Assembly (NCBI RefSeq): GCF_014352875.1
Contig: NZ_CP060695.1
Location: forward strand, 279,501 to 343,500
DNA length: 64,000 nucleotides
DNA from: Polaribacter pectinis
Lineage (GTDB): Bacteria; Bacteroidota; Bacteroidia; Flavobacteriales; Flavobacteriaceae
Direction: 5' to 3'
The translations under genes and the position numbers were made by a program. The notes below the pieces were generated by a model that was not told the DNA's origin, did no database searches, and saw only the letters and a program-made list of their open reading frames with translations. Numbering within the stretch: the stretch's first letter is position 1; each line of letters starts with the position of its first letter. This document shows, in pieces, positions 26,472 to 35,542 of the stretch.

Positions 26472-27473
26472 TTATCCTGGCTCTTTTTCAGAGCCAACTT
26501 CATATCTTAATAACCCTTTAAAAGCATCATTTACGGTATTTCCTTCGTACAAAACTTTATAAATTTCTTGAGAAATAGGCATATCAACATTATAATCTTT
26601 TGCTAATTCTACCACAACTTTTGCAGTTTTTACACCTTCTGCAACTTCATTCATTTCGTTAATAATTTGCCCTAAACTTTTTCCTCTTCCTAATTGAAAA
26701 CCAACATGATGATTTCTACTTTTAGCACTCGAACAAGTTGCCACTAAATCTCCCATTCCTGCTAAACCTGCAAATGTTCTTTGTTTTCCACCCATTGCAA
26801 TTCCCAACCTTGTCAATTCCGACAAACCTCTGGTAATAATTGCGGCTCTTGTGTTGTCCCCTGCATTTGCGCCATCTCCCATTCCTGTTGCAATGGCAAT
26901 AATGTTTTTTAAAGCGCCACCTAATTCACAACCAATAACATCTGTATTTGTATACACACGAAAAAGACCAGAACTAAAAACGCTTTGTAATCTGGTTGCA
27001 ATAGACTTGTCAACCATTGCAATAACAGCAGCAGCAGCGTTTCCAAAATGAATTTCTTTTGCCAAATTTGGACCCGTTAAAACTCCTGCAGGATGTCCAG
27101 GCATTATTTCGTTAACAATTTCTGTCATTCGCATTTTTGTGCTAATCTCTAAACCTTTTGCCAAGTTTATAATAGGAACCCAAGGTCGAATATGAGGTTT
27201 TGCTTCTTCTAAAACTTTTCTAAAACTTTGTGCAGGAACGCCCATAACAATAACATCTGCTTCTTCTACAGTTTCTTTTATGGATGATGATGCTCTTAAG
27301 GAAGATGTTAGTTTAGCATTTGGCAAATATTTCTCATTTGTATGATGCTCATTAATCTCGTTAACTGTTTCTTGGTTTCTTGCCCAAAGAATTGTTTCCG
27401 CATTTTTTGCAGTTAAAGAAGCAACAGTTGTTCCCCAAGATCCACCACCTAATAATCCTACTTTTAGTTTCAT
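26472..27473 (-). CDS. gpsA: Glycerol-3-phosphate dehydrogenase (NAD(P)+)
   Basis: Reduces dihydroxyacetone phosphate to sn-glycerol 3-phosphate, the backbone for glycerolipids. 333 residues. Rossmann motif GLLGGGSWGTTVA, the second nucleotide-binding block GVLTGPNLAKEI, and the substrate-site region GCELGGALKNIIAIATGMGD with its catalytic lysine. Located 19 bp after the GPAT-HAD-LPAAT gene, i.e. the acceptor-supplying enzyme sits beside the acyltransferases that use it. Confidence 0.95.
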   Translation of the reverse strand: MKLKVGLLGGGSWGTTVASLTAKNAETILWARNQETVNEINEHHTNEKYLPNAKLTSSLRASSSIKETVEEADVIVMGVPAQSFRKVLEEAKPHIRPWVPIINLAKGLEISTKMRMTEIVNEIMPGHPAGVLTGPNLAKEIHFGNAAAAVIAMVDKSIATRLQSVFSSGLFRVYTNTDVIGCELGGALKNIIAIATGMGDGANAGDNTRAAIITRGLSELTRLGIAMGGKQRTFAGLAGMGDLVATCSSAKSRNHHVGFQLGRGKSLGQIINEMNEVAEGVKTAKVVVELAKDYNVDMPISQEIYKVLYEGNTVNDAFKGLLRYEVGSEKEPG

Positions 27474-27492
27474 AAAATGTACTTTTAGTTGA

Positions 27493-30400
27493 TTAATTTT
27501 CTAATTCTTTCTGAAATAAATTACGAACATCTTCCACGTACGTATCTATATTTTTTGGTTTCCATTCAGAAGTATCTACAGGATCTAAAACAACCACTTC
27601 TATATGCGTTGGTTTAAAGATTTTACTTCCTTTTGGCATTGCCATATATGCGTTTTTAATTACAATTGGTATAATTGGAACTCCACCTTTCATTGCTAAA
27701 TGAAACGCACCTTTTTTAAATTTCCCTAAAGTTTTAGTTCCACTTCTGGTGCCTTCTGGCGCAATTACTATAGAAATTCCGTCTTTTAAAGCTTGTACTG
27801 CAGGTTTCATGGCTGCAATTGCTTTTGTTTTATCAGATCTATCAATAAAAATAGCACCCATAGCTTTAAAAATTGGTCCCATTGGTGTGTATTCTAATTC
27901 CTTTTTCGCAACTCCAGCAATGTCTTTTCGTAATAATTTCATCAAAATGAAAAAATCCGCAGAACTTTGGTGGTTGAAACAAAAAACTGCGGGTCTAAAA
28001 TCTTCTAAATTATGTTTTCCTTTTACTGCAATATCTAATCCAGCCAATTTTGTTCCTAAATCGCCAATACTTGCAAAAGTTGCATTTGCACCTTCTTGTC
28101 TCGACATTTTTAAAGTTCCTGTAACTAATCCTTTAAATGCTGATGGATAAATACTTGCGCCTGCCAAAGCAGTTCTTACGCCATTAATAATTGGTTTCTT
28201 TTTGGTTTCTTTAAAACGAAGAATAGGCCAATTACTTTCGAAAGCAACTTGAGATAATCTACTGTCAGGATTTGTCGCAACCGGATTTCCAACAATTTCC
28301 ATTAATGGGAAATCATCTATACTGTCTGTGTAAAAGAAACTTTTAGATAAATCGATATTATTTGATTTTGCAAACTTTCTTCCAGCTTTCGCTTTTCCTT
28401 CTGCCCAACACATTTCACTAATAGAACCTGTAAATTTTCCTTTTCGTATTTCCATCTCTGTACAGTAAATATCAGTAATTCCTAATTCGTTGGCAATTGG
28501 AGTTACTTGATAACGTGTTGCTGCAGAAATAATAACAACTTGATGTCCTTTTTCTAAATGTGAAGCAATTAATGCTCTCGATTCTGGATAAATTGTATTT
28601 GCTAAATGATTTGCATACACTTCTTCACCTAAATCGTAAAAATCTTTTTCTTTGATTCCTTTTACACCAGATGCAGAAATTTTTGTTAGAATTTCAAAAT
28701 CTCTATTTCCTGCTGCATAAATTAAAATTGTTGCAAATTGAGAAAGCAATTCTTTGGCGGTAGATTTTCCACTAAATAATCTCGATTGCATAAATTTCTT
28801 TGCTGAAAAATCATTGATTAACGTTCTGTCTAAATCGAAAAAAGCAGCAATATGTGGCCCTTCTTCTTGTTTTTCGATTTGTTTAGAAACACTATTTAAT
28901 TCTGAACCAGGAACAATTTCTGTTGCTGTTTCATTGTTTTGTTGAATGCTTTTTTTGTTGATGACAACTTCTAATCTACGAAGATAATTTAGACGTTCTG
29001 TTAAATTGTCTAACAATTCCATCCAAATATCTAATTCTTTAAAATCTATTTTTTTATCAATAGGAGTTAGTTTGCTGTTTTTTGCCAAACGTAAAGCGCT
29101 TACCAAAAATGGTTTAGAAACACTATCTAATCTGCTAATTCGAGATTGCCAATGCAATTCTTTTCCTTTAAAAAGACATAGTTCTATAAAATCAGCATCG
29201 TTAAAATCATCTTCTAAATCCCAAGTATGTAAGGTGTGACAAACTACTTTATTTGCTTCCAAATAAATTTGAAGAATTGCTTTTGAAACAAATAATTCTT
29301 GTTTCGATAATAATTTATCAATATCTCCTTCTGGATTGCTAATAATTGCTCTCCAATTTTTGTCAAATAATTCTAATTCAGCTTCAATTTCACTACTGAA
29401 TTGTGGTTTGTTGGTATAGAAAAATTCAAACTTAAATAAATTTCGAAGGCGCATTATTTCTGTCCAAAAAGATAAAATTCTATCCGTTTTTTCATCTTTA
29501 ATTTTTACCAAAGCCATTTCTATAAAAGCTCTGTGATACAAATGAGCAGAAGCCATATTTGCATAATAAGTAGCCGTTAAAAACTCATTTTGAGTTAAAC
29601 TATATTGTGTTTTATAACCTGCTTTGTTTTTCTGAACAATTCCAGCACTTTTTAATAAATTTAATGCTTTTTGCACAGTTACTGCAATACTATTTCCTCT
29701 GTCTATTAGAACATCTTCTTTTCGTTGTTCTATGTAATTCATCAACTTTAAAACACTAAACTCTAATTCTTTTTTTGTGAGTGCAAAACTGCTTAAAAGT
29801 ACGTTACAAACTAAAGAAACGGTTGTTACTGGAGTTATCATATTTGCTTTATGAATCAATTCAAAAGCAAATCTTGGCAACGTATTTTTGTCTGAATAAC
29901 TGTCTTCTTCAATATCTGGAATAATGGCATTTTGATGCGCACTTGCATCTACAGGATCGCCAAAACGAATGGCTGCTTTCCCAAATTCATTTCCTAATTT
30001 TTTAAAATATTTAAAAAAAGCAGCAACGTTTTCAGACTTTTTTTCTTTGCCTTTTCCTTCTTCCATCATTTCTTTTACATCCGGAATTAAATCATACACA
30101 ATAGAAACTGGTATGTATTTAATGTCTTTGGTGCTTTGCTTTTCACCTTCCATAATGTATTTTAAAATCCCCATTTGAGGATAGACAATTTTACCTGTTC
30201 TGGAACGCGTTCCTTCAATATTCCAAGTAAGATGATCGCCATTTTCAATTAAAGAAGCAATGTAATGTCTTAAGGCAGCTTTATAAATGATGTCGTCTTT
30301 AAAACTTCTTCTTATAAAAATTAATCCAGAGTTTTTTCCCAATTGTTTAAATCCTGGAAACGCTAAATTTATACCGCCAAAAGAAAACGGAATTGGCATT

Positions 30401-30738
30401 CCATAACGTGCTAAAGTGCTTACTAAAACAACAGTATCTAAATAGGTTTTATGGGTTAAAATAAATGCAACAGAGTTTTGTCGCATAATTTTCATTAATT
30501 TTTTTATTTCACTTGGATCAATATCTATTTTGTCATTATAAGCTTTTGAAAGCAAATATTGAAAACCTCTTACAGAAACTGTATTTGCAATTGGATGTTG
30601 TTGAGAATATAATTCCTCAATACAATTTGCAGCCGTTTTTTGAACTTCAGAAAGGTCTAATTTTAATTCTTTTGCAATTTCTTTAAGACTATTTTTAAAT
30701 TCAGCATGCTGAATAATGTTTTGCATTGTGTGTTCCAT
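27493..30738 (-). CDS. Three-part glycerolipid enzyme: GPAT-like + HAD-IB phosphatase + LPAAT-like
   Basis: About 1081 residues. The N-terminal part has a PlsB-type acyltransferase core (HKTYLD near 97, IEGTRSRTGKI near 175) and a long helical extension. Near residue 650 a HAD-IB phosphatase starts (FFDLDRTLIN, DxDxT nucleophile motif; later IISAATRY and FYTDSIDDFPLME). From ~880 a PlsC-type acyltransferase follows (FNHQSSADFF near 915, APEGTRSGT near 988). The parts could add two acyl chains to glycerol 3-phosphate. HAD-IB/acyltransferase fusions are known, and the phosphatase might remove phosphate from phosphatidate, but that is inference. ATG 30738 is preferred; a TTG two codons upstream overlaps the previous stop. 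Confidence 0.85.
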   Translation of the reverse strand: MEHTMQNIIQHAEFKNSLKEIAKELKLDLSEVQKTAANCIEELYSQQHPIANTVSVRGFQYLLSKAYNDKIDIDPSEIKKLMKIMRQNSVAFILTHKTYLDTVVLVSTLARYGMPIPFSFGGINLAFPGFKQLGKNSGLIFIRRSFKDDIIYKAALRHYIASLIENGDHLTWNIEGTRSRTGKIVYPQMGILKYIMEGEKQSTKDIKYIPVSIVYDLIPDVKEMMEEGKGKEKKSENVAAFFKYFKKLGNEFGKAAIRFGDPVDASAHQNAIIPDIEEDSYSDKNTLPRFAFELIHKANMITPVTTVSLVCNVLLSSFALTKKELEFSVLKLMNYIEQRKEDVLIDRGNSIAVTVQKALNLLKSAGIVQKNKAGYKTQYSLTQNEFLTATYYANMASAHLYHRAFIEMALVKIKDEKTDRILSFWTEIMRLRNLFKFEFFYTNKPQFSSEIEAELELFDKNWRAIISNPEGDIDKLLSKQELFVSKAILQIYLEANKVVCHTLHTWDLEDDFNDADFIELCLFKGKELHWQSRISRLDSVSKPFLVSALRLAKNSKLTPIDKKIDFKELDIWMELLDNLTERLNYLRRLEVVINKKSIQQNNETATEIVPGSELNSVSKQIEKQEEGPHIAAFFDLDRTLINDFSAKKFMQSRLFSGKSTAKELLSQFATILIYAAGNRDFEILTKISASGVKGIKEKDFYDLGEEVYANHLANTIYPESRALIASHLEKGHQVVIISAATRYQVTPIANELGITDIYCTEMEIRKGKFTGSISEMCWAEGKAKAGRKFAKSNNIDLSKSFFYTDSIDDFPLMEIVGNPVATNPDSRLSQVAFESNWPILRFKETKKKPIINGVRTALAGASIYPSAFKGLVTGTLKMSRQEGANATFASIGDLGTKLAGLDIAVKGKHNLEDFRPAVFCFNHQSSADFFILMKLLRKDIAGVAKKELEYTPMGPIFKAMGAIFIDRSDKTKAIAAMKPAVQALKDGISIVIAPEGTRSGTKTLGKFKKGAFHLAMKGGVPIIPIVIKNAYMAMPKGSKIFKPTHIEVVVLDPVDTSEWKPKNIDTYVEDVRNLFQKELEN

Positions 30739-30740
30739 AA

Positions 30741-31901
30741 TCAATTAAAAAATAGATTTGTGAATTTAGAAACGCCTTTTTGTTCCCAAAACTTTGGAAA
30801 AAATAAACTTTCAACTTTGGTAATAATTCCTTTAGGTTCTTTACCAGTAATGTTTTTGTTTAGGGAATTTGCTACAGTTAATAAAACGGATGCATTTGCG
30901 CCCATTCCACAATGACTTCCAAAAACTTCAATGTTTTTGATGTCACTTCTCAACGTTTCTGCCTCCATACAATGTTTCCAAGGTAAAAGTCCGTCTGTTT
31001 TTGTGTAAATACACGTTACAGGAACATTTGGTATTTCCTCCAATTCGTGTATAAATTTATCATTTCTGGCTCTTAAAGTTTTTCCTCTTAAAAATTCTAA
31101 CATTCTTACCAAAGGTGTTTTCATGTTTTTAACTCCCCAAACTGGCGAGCCAATAGTAATTAATTGTTCTACTTTATCTGGATATCTATTGGCGATTATT
31201 TTTGCGAAAATTCCACCACCAGACCAACCTACAAGACTTACTTTTTCTTGATGTTTCTCGAAAATTTCATCTAATTTTTCGATCAATTTTGGTAAATATT
31301 TAGAGTTGATCATATTTACACCCAATTCCCATTTATAGGTTTTAAAACCAACAGATTTTAAATAATTACGTACAAAAGTTGTAGAAACATCATTACCTAA
31401 ATATGGAGGCATTAATAAAACAGGTTTGTTTTTGCTGGCTTTGTGCTTTGGAATAAAAGGATAAATACCAAACATGGTAACCCATTCAATAGCAGATCTT
31501 GTTTCTAATAAGGCATTGAATAGAGGAGGAGCATCAATTTTTGTGTTGATGGTATCAATCTGATTTTTAAACGTCAATAAAATTCTTGCAGAAATAGTAT
31601 CTGTTCCTTTTTTTGTCGCTTTTATTTTATCAATTCTTTCTAAAACAATAATTAAAGTGACATAATCTCTATCAGGCCCAAAATCTTCACAGACTGAAAT
31701 ACAGTTTTTTAATAATGTGTCCACATCTTTTCTGATTAATTTTTTACTGTCAATTAGACCAACAATCATTTTTTCAAAAGGATGCAATTCAAACTTTTGA
31801 ATAACTACTTCTTTGGCTTTTTTTAATGTCATTCCTTTAGACATTGCAACTTTTAAAGCCAATTTGGTAAATGATGTATAGAGTGTTTTGTTGTTTTCCA
31901 T
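30741..31901 (-). CDS. Alpha/beta hydrolase (lipase/PhaC-like fold)
   Basis: 386 residues. After a ~130-aa helical N-terminal part comes an alpha/beta-hydrolase core: nucleophile elbow GWSGGG (Ser), likely acid in YTKTDGLLPW and base in GSHCGMGAN. The long N-terminal region and the MPPYLGND segment resemble PHA synthase/depolymerase-related hydrolases, but the elbow has Ser, not the Cys of PhaC, so hydrolysis is more likely than polymerisation. Cytosolic, no signal. Ten bases from the monoacylglycerol-lipase-like gene and two bases from the acyltransferase fusion. Confidence 0.75.
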   Translation of the reverse strand: MENNKTLYTSFTKLALKVAMSKGMTLKKAKEVVIQKFELHPFEKMIVGLIDSKKLIRKDVDTLLKNCISVCEDFGPDRDYVTLIIVLERIDKIKATKKGTDTISARILLTFKNQIDTINTKIDAPPLFNALLETRSAIEWVTMFGIYPFIPKHKASKNKPVLLMPPYLGNDVSTTFVRNYLKSVGFKTYKWELGVNMINSKYLPKLIEKLDEIFEKHQEKVSLVGWSGGGIFAKIIANRYPDKVEQLITIGSPVWGVKNMKTPLVRMLEFLRGKTLRARNDKFIHELEEIPNVPVTCIYTKTDGLLPWKHCMEAETLRSDIKNIEVFGSHCGMGANASVLLTVANSLNKNITGKEPKGIITKVESLFFPKFWEQKGVSKFTNLFFN

Positions 31902-31911
31902 GTTTTGAGTT

Positions 31912-32844
31912 TTAGACTTTCGTCCTTTTTTCTAACCAATTAATTACATCTTGCTGAACTTCTTCTTTGTTCACTTCATTCAACATCTCATGTCTTCCTC
32001 CTTTATATAATTTTAAAGTTAGGTCTTTAATTCCTGCTTTTTTATAATTTTCTGCAACTCTTTTTACACCTTCACCCATTTCTCCTACAGGATCTTTATC
32101 ACCCGAAAAAATAAAAATGGGCAATTTTTTTGGTGTTTTCTTGAAAGTTGATTTCTCGTTTATTTTTTTACTTCCTTTTAAAATATCTAAAAAGACACTC
32201 AAAGAAAAATCTTCTATTCTGTAAGGGTCTGCTTCAAATAAATCCACTTCATTTTCATCGCTACTAATCCAATCTACTTTTGTTCTGTTAGGTTTAAATT
32301 TCTTATTGAATTCAGAAAAAAACACCGATTTTAATAGTTGATTGCTTCTTTCTCTTCCTTTAAATTTGCTGATAACTTTTGCGCTGTACAAACCAAAAGT
32401 TCCCAAACCTTTCATAAAACTGGCAGTTCCAGAAAGAATTAAAGCTTCTAAATCGTCACCATATTTTGTTACATAATCTCTACTTAACAAAGAACCCATG
32501 CTATGACCAAAAAGAATTATTTTTTTATTCGGATGTTCGTTTTTGATGATTTCTGTTAATTGACGCATGTCATTTATGGCGTCATCAAAATAATTATCAC
32601 CATCATAAAAACCTAAGTCGTTTTTATTTTCGGCAGATTTTCCATGAACTCTGTGGTCATTTGCATATACTTCATATCCTTTTTCTTGTAAAAGTTTTGC
32701 AATAGAATGATAACGACCTGCATGTTCGCCAACTCCATGAGAAATTTGAACAATACCTTTTAAAGGCATTTTTTTTACTTCCCATTTATAGTAAAAAATA
32801 GTTTCCTCGTCTTTAGTTTTATATGTATCTGTAATAAACACCAT
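31912..32844 (-). CDS. Monoacylglycerol-lipase-like alpha/beta hydrolase
   Basis: 310 residues, serine aminopeptidase/lysophospholipase S33 type. Oxyanion-hole block QISHGVGEHAGRY, nucleophile elbow GHSMGS, acid in FSGDKDPVG and base in GGRHEMLNE, all in the order and spacing of bacterial monoacylglycerol lipases. It would release fatty acid and glycerol from partial glycerides, i.e. mobilise stored lipid. Its start abuts the WS/DGAT stop. Confidence 0.87.
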   Translation of the reverse strand: MVFITDTYKTKDEETIFYYKWEVKKMPLKGIVQISHGVGEHAGRYHSIAKLLQEKGYEVYANDHRVHGKSAENKNDLGFYDGDNYFDDAINDMRQLTEIIKNEHPNKKIILFGHSMGSLLSRDYVTKYGDDLEALILSGTASFMKGLGTFGLYSAKVISKFKGRERSNQLLKSVFFSEFNKKFKPNRTKVDWISSDENEVDLFEADPYRIEDFSLSVFLDILKGSKKINEKSTFKKTPKKLPIFIFSGDKDPVGEMGEGVKRVAENYKKAGIKDLTLKLYKGGRHEMLNEVNKEEVQQDVINWLEKRTKV

Positions 32845-34680
32845 TTATGCTTTCTCTAAAAAAGTTGACATTAATTTTAAGATTAAATCTGTGTCTTTTT
32901 TTGTTCCTGTGAATTTTATTCTTTCCTGAATTAAAAGTTCTTCCAATAATAATTTCCCTTTAAAAACATCGTATAAAATAGTATCATCAATTGTGATGAC
33001 AGTATTTACTTTTGCGGTTTTTTTCTTACTTAAAGAAGGTTCTTTTTTAGAGAAATCTAATGTCCAATATGCAATGGTTTCATTTTGATGAACCTCAAAA
33101 CTATAGACAGCTTTTAGTTTTTTATCTAAAGATTTGCTTTCTTTTAAGAATTTTCTAAAGGAATTAAAGAAAGAAATACTTTTAAATTTAATGACTTTAG
33201 AAACTGTTTTTTCTTCTTTCTTTTTTAGAATAATTTCTTCTAATTCATTTGCAGAATCTCTAATATATCTTGAGAATTTATCAGCATCTGGCATTGTTTT
33301 CGCATCCGAAGTTGTAGTAATTGTTACTTGTCCATTATAACTAAAAGCAGCAATAATTAACCCAAAACCATCTAAAACAGGCGTTAATCCAAAAATACCA
33401 ACAATTTTATGACCTTTTAAATAGAGCAAACCTTTTGGTCCAGGAACATTTGTAATTGTAACATTAAAAGGTGGTCTGTGAAATTCTTTAATATTGTATT
33501 TACTATACAAACCAGCAGCTAAATTTGCCAATCCAAAAGGAACAGCATCTGCCATTTTTGCCAAAGATTTTGCTCCAACAGCTTTGTGTCTTGTTTTTCC
33601 TAAATTTGTTTGTTCTTGTATATATTCTAATCTTTCAATTGGGTCTTTTATATGCGTTGCAATTCTAACCAACATGTTAGAAATTTGATTGTTCATTTTT
33701 TGTTTTTCGCCTTTTACACGAATAGAAATAGGAACATTTGCAACTAAAGGTTGTACAGGTAATTGCTCTCTTTCTTCTAAATATTTACGAATTCCACCAG
33801 CACAAATTGCCAAAATAATATCGTTAATACTTACGTCCATTATTTTACGAAGCGTGTTTATTCTTTCGAAAGATAAAATAGCAGTTCCCCAAGTTCTCTT
33901 TGGTGAAACTGAACCATTAAAAATGGTTTTAGGAACAGGATATGCACTTTTTTGAAATGTTCTTTTGTTTTTAAGTTGCGCATTTATTTTTCCTTTCATC
34001 ATAGAAACAGCAGTTTCGCTAACTAATTTCGGGATTTTTAAAGGGTTTTTAAGAAAACTATAGGTGCTTTTTAAAAGCAAACTCAATTCATCTGGCAAAG
34101 GTTCTGGGTCAAATGGTTTTGGTTTTGCAGGTTTTTTATCTTCTGCTTTTTCATCTTTATCAAACAGCAATCCCATAATACCAACACCAGAACTACCATC
34201 TACCATTACATGATGTACTTTGGTAACAATTCCTACAGAACCTTTAGGTATTTGGTTAATTTCATCTAAACCTTCAATAAAATAAACGGACCATAAAGGT
34301 CTTTTTAAATCTAAAGAACTGCTAAAAATATTCGATGTTAAATCTCTTAAGGTTTTCCAGTTTGCTGGATCTGGCAATTTTAATCGGTTCAAATGCAAAT
34401 CAATATCAAAATTTGGGTCATCTGCCCAATAAGGATAATCTAATTTTAATGGCACATTTACCAATCTTTTTCTAAATTTCGGAATTAAATGTAATTTAGA
34501 AGCGACCATTTCTCTAAAATCATCAAACTTTAAAGAACCTTCCACAATTGTTAATGTTGCAATGTGCATAGGACTTGAAGGTGAATCTGCATATAAAAAA
34601 GTTGCATCTTGTCCAGAAATTTGCTCTGCTGAAGTTTCAATTGCGTCTTGTAGAAGCTCTGTTATTACTTTTTTTGCCAT
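32845..34680 (-). CDS. Wax ester synthase / diacylglycerol acyltransferase (WS/DGAT)
   Basis: 611 residues. The active-site motif HHVMVDG (HHxxxDG) and the family C-terminal block PFNVTITNVPGPKGLLYLKG are both present, along with VANVPISIRVKG. These enzymes transfer acyl-CoA to fatty alcohols or diacylglycerol, making wax esters or triacylglycerol on the membrane surface. About 100 extra residues follow the canonical C terminus (from about VSKVIKFKSISFFNSFRKFL), resembling a small SCP2-like or helical tail. First gene of the lipid operon. Confidence 0.92.
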   Translation of the reverse strand: MAKKVITELLQDAIETSAEQISGQDATFLYADSPSSPMHIATLTIVEGSLKFDDFREMVASKLHLIPKFRKRLVNVPLKLDYPYWADDPNFDIDLHLNRLKLPDPANWKTLRDLTSNIFSSSLDLKRPLWSVYFIEGLDEINQIPKGSVGIVTKVHHVMVDGSSGVGIMGLLFDKDEKAEDKKPAKPKPFDPEPLPDELSLLLKSTYSFLKNPLKIPKLVSETAVSMMKGKINAQLKNKRTFQKSAYPVPKTIFNGSVSPKRTWGTAILSFERINTLRKIMDVSINDIILAICAGGIRKYLEEREQLPVQPLVANVPISIRVKGEKQKMNNQISNMLVRIATHIKDPIERLEYIQEQTNLGKTRHKAVGAKSLAKMADAVPFGLANLAAGLYSKYNIKEFHRPPFNVTITNVPGPKGLLYLKGHKIVGIFGLTPVLDGFGLIIAAFSYNGQVTITTTSDAKTMPDADKFSRYIRDSANELEEIILKKKEEKTVSKVIKFKSISFFNSFRKFLKESKSLDKKLKAVYSFEVHQNETIAYWTLDFSKKEPSLSKKKTAKVNTVITIDDTILYDVFKGKLLLEELLIQERIKFTGTKKDTDLILKLMSTFLEKA

Positions 34681-34906
34681 TTATCAAAATAATTAAGTTG
34701 ACTTTTTAGTCTAAAATTGATCAAAAAATTGTTGCAAGAATACCACGCAACTCTGCAAGATAAAGAAAATTAGTTAGATTTTTAAGGCAAAAAATGAATT
34801 AACAAAAGAGCTTCTAATATGAATAGTTTAGTGTAGGTTGATGTCTATGTTTTTGATTTTCAAACGTATACTCTAATAAGGTTAAATTGCTACCTTTTAA
34901 AACGAA

Positions 34907-34938
34907 AAAAAGTCTCAAAAATTAATTTGAGACTTTTT
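34907..34938. terminator. Terminator downstream of tRNA-Thr
   Basis: Perfect 13-bp stem AAAAAGTCTCAAA / TTTGAGACTTTTT with a 6-nt loop, 9 nt past the tRNA 3' end on the minus strand and usable in both directions. Confidence 0.9.
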
Positions 34939-34947
34939 AATAAAAAG

Positions 34948-35021
34948 AGCCGATGGAGGGACTCGAACCCACGACCTGCTGATTACAAATCAGCTGCTCT
35001 AGCCAGCTGAGCTACATCGGC
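34948..35021 (-). tRNA. tRNA-Thr (anticodon TGT)
   Basis: 74-nt cloverleaf on the minus strand. Acceptor stem GCCGATG / CATCGGC with discriminator T; D arm AGCTCAGCTGGCTAGAGC; anticodon stem CTGAT / ATCAG around loop TTTGTAA (anticodon TGT, Thr); T arm GTGGGTTCGAGTCC. CCA is not encoded. Upstream TTAATTTGCGC is close to the -7 consensus. Confidence 0.96.
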
Positions 35022-35094
35022 TTTTTGTTTTTACGAGCGCAAATTAAATACAAAAAATGAAATTGACCTAAAGAAAAATGTTTTTTTTTAGCAT

Positions 35095-35124
35095 AAAAAA
35101 AACTTCAAAATAAATTGAAGTTTT
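35095..35124 (-). terminator. Terminator after the NTF2-like gene
   Basis: Stem AAAACTTCAA / TTGAAGTTTT, followed by a T run of eight on the minus strand, 20 nt past the stop at 35144. It closes the long light-cluster operon. Confidence 0.82.
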
Positions 35125-35143
35125 CTAACAAGAATAATAAATT

Positions 35144-35506
35144 TTACATGGTGTAAAAGAATTGCTCATTCGCAATCTTTCCATTCTGTACTTCAAAAAC
35201 GCAAACTTCGTCCATTTGTTGTCTTCCTCTACTTTTAAATGTAACATCGAAACTCATTTTGCTTGTAAAATGATTGTCTGCAACAACTGGTTCAGAAATT
35301 TTACTGCTGTGAAATTCTACAACATCTTCTAACCATTGTTTACTTTTTTCGAATACATTTTGTTTTCCAGAAACAACTTCTCCATGAGGAACACCAGGCA
35401 TTTCTCTACTAACTACATTGTCTGCATATAACTCTGTAATACATTCTAAATTTTTTCCTTCTTGGCACATATGGCGCCATTTATTGGCAACTTCTAAAGT
35501 ATTCAT
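35144..35506 (-). CDS. NTF2-like / SnoaL-like protein
   Basis: 120 residues with the cone-shaped NTF2 fold pattern: N-terminal helix (NTLEVANKWRHMCQEGKNLE), a FVxR-like strand, then a curved sheet ending CVFEVQNGKIANEQFFYTM. Family members bind or isomerise small hydrophobic molecules; no catalytic residue can be named here. Thirty-six bases after the photolyase gene, so probably the last gene of the photolyase operon. Confidence 0.75.
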   Translation of the reverse strand: MNTLEVANKWRHMCQEGKNLECITELYADNVVSREMPGVPHGEVVSGKQNVFEKSKQWLEDVVEFHSSKISEPVVADNHFTSKMSFDVTFKSRGRQQMDEVCVFEVQNGKIANEQFFYTM

Positions 35507-35542
35507 ATATTTTATTTTTGGTTGACAATAAAGTTAGGGAAA

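Noticed and set aside
30741..31901. PHA synthase (PhaC)
   Set aside because: The nucleophile elbow is GWSGG with Ser, whereas PhaC needs Cys; and no phaA/phaB genes are nearby.
34740..34772. GCAACT/TGCAAG-like words upstream of WS/DGAT resembling the heptad operator
   Set aside because: The spacing is wrong (the 4-bp spacer is missing), the orientation faces away from the gene, and no exact -7 element follows. Not counted as a third SARP site.
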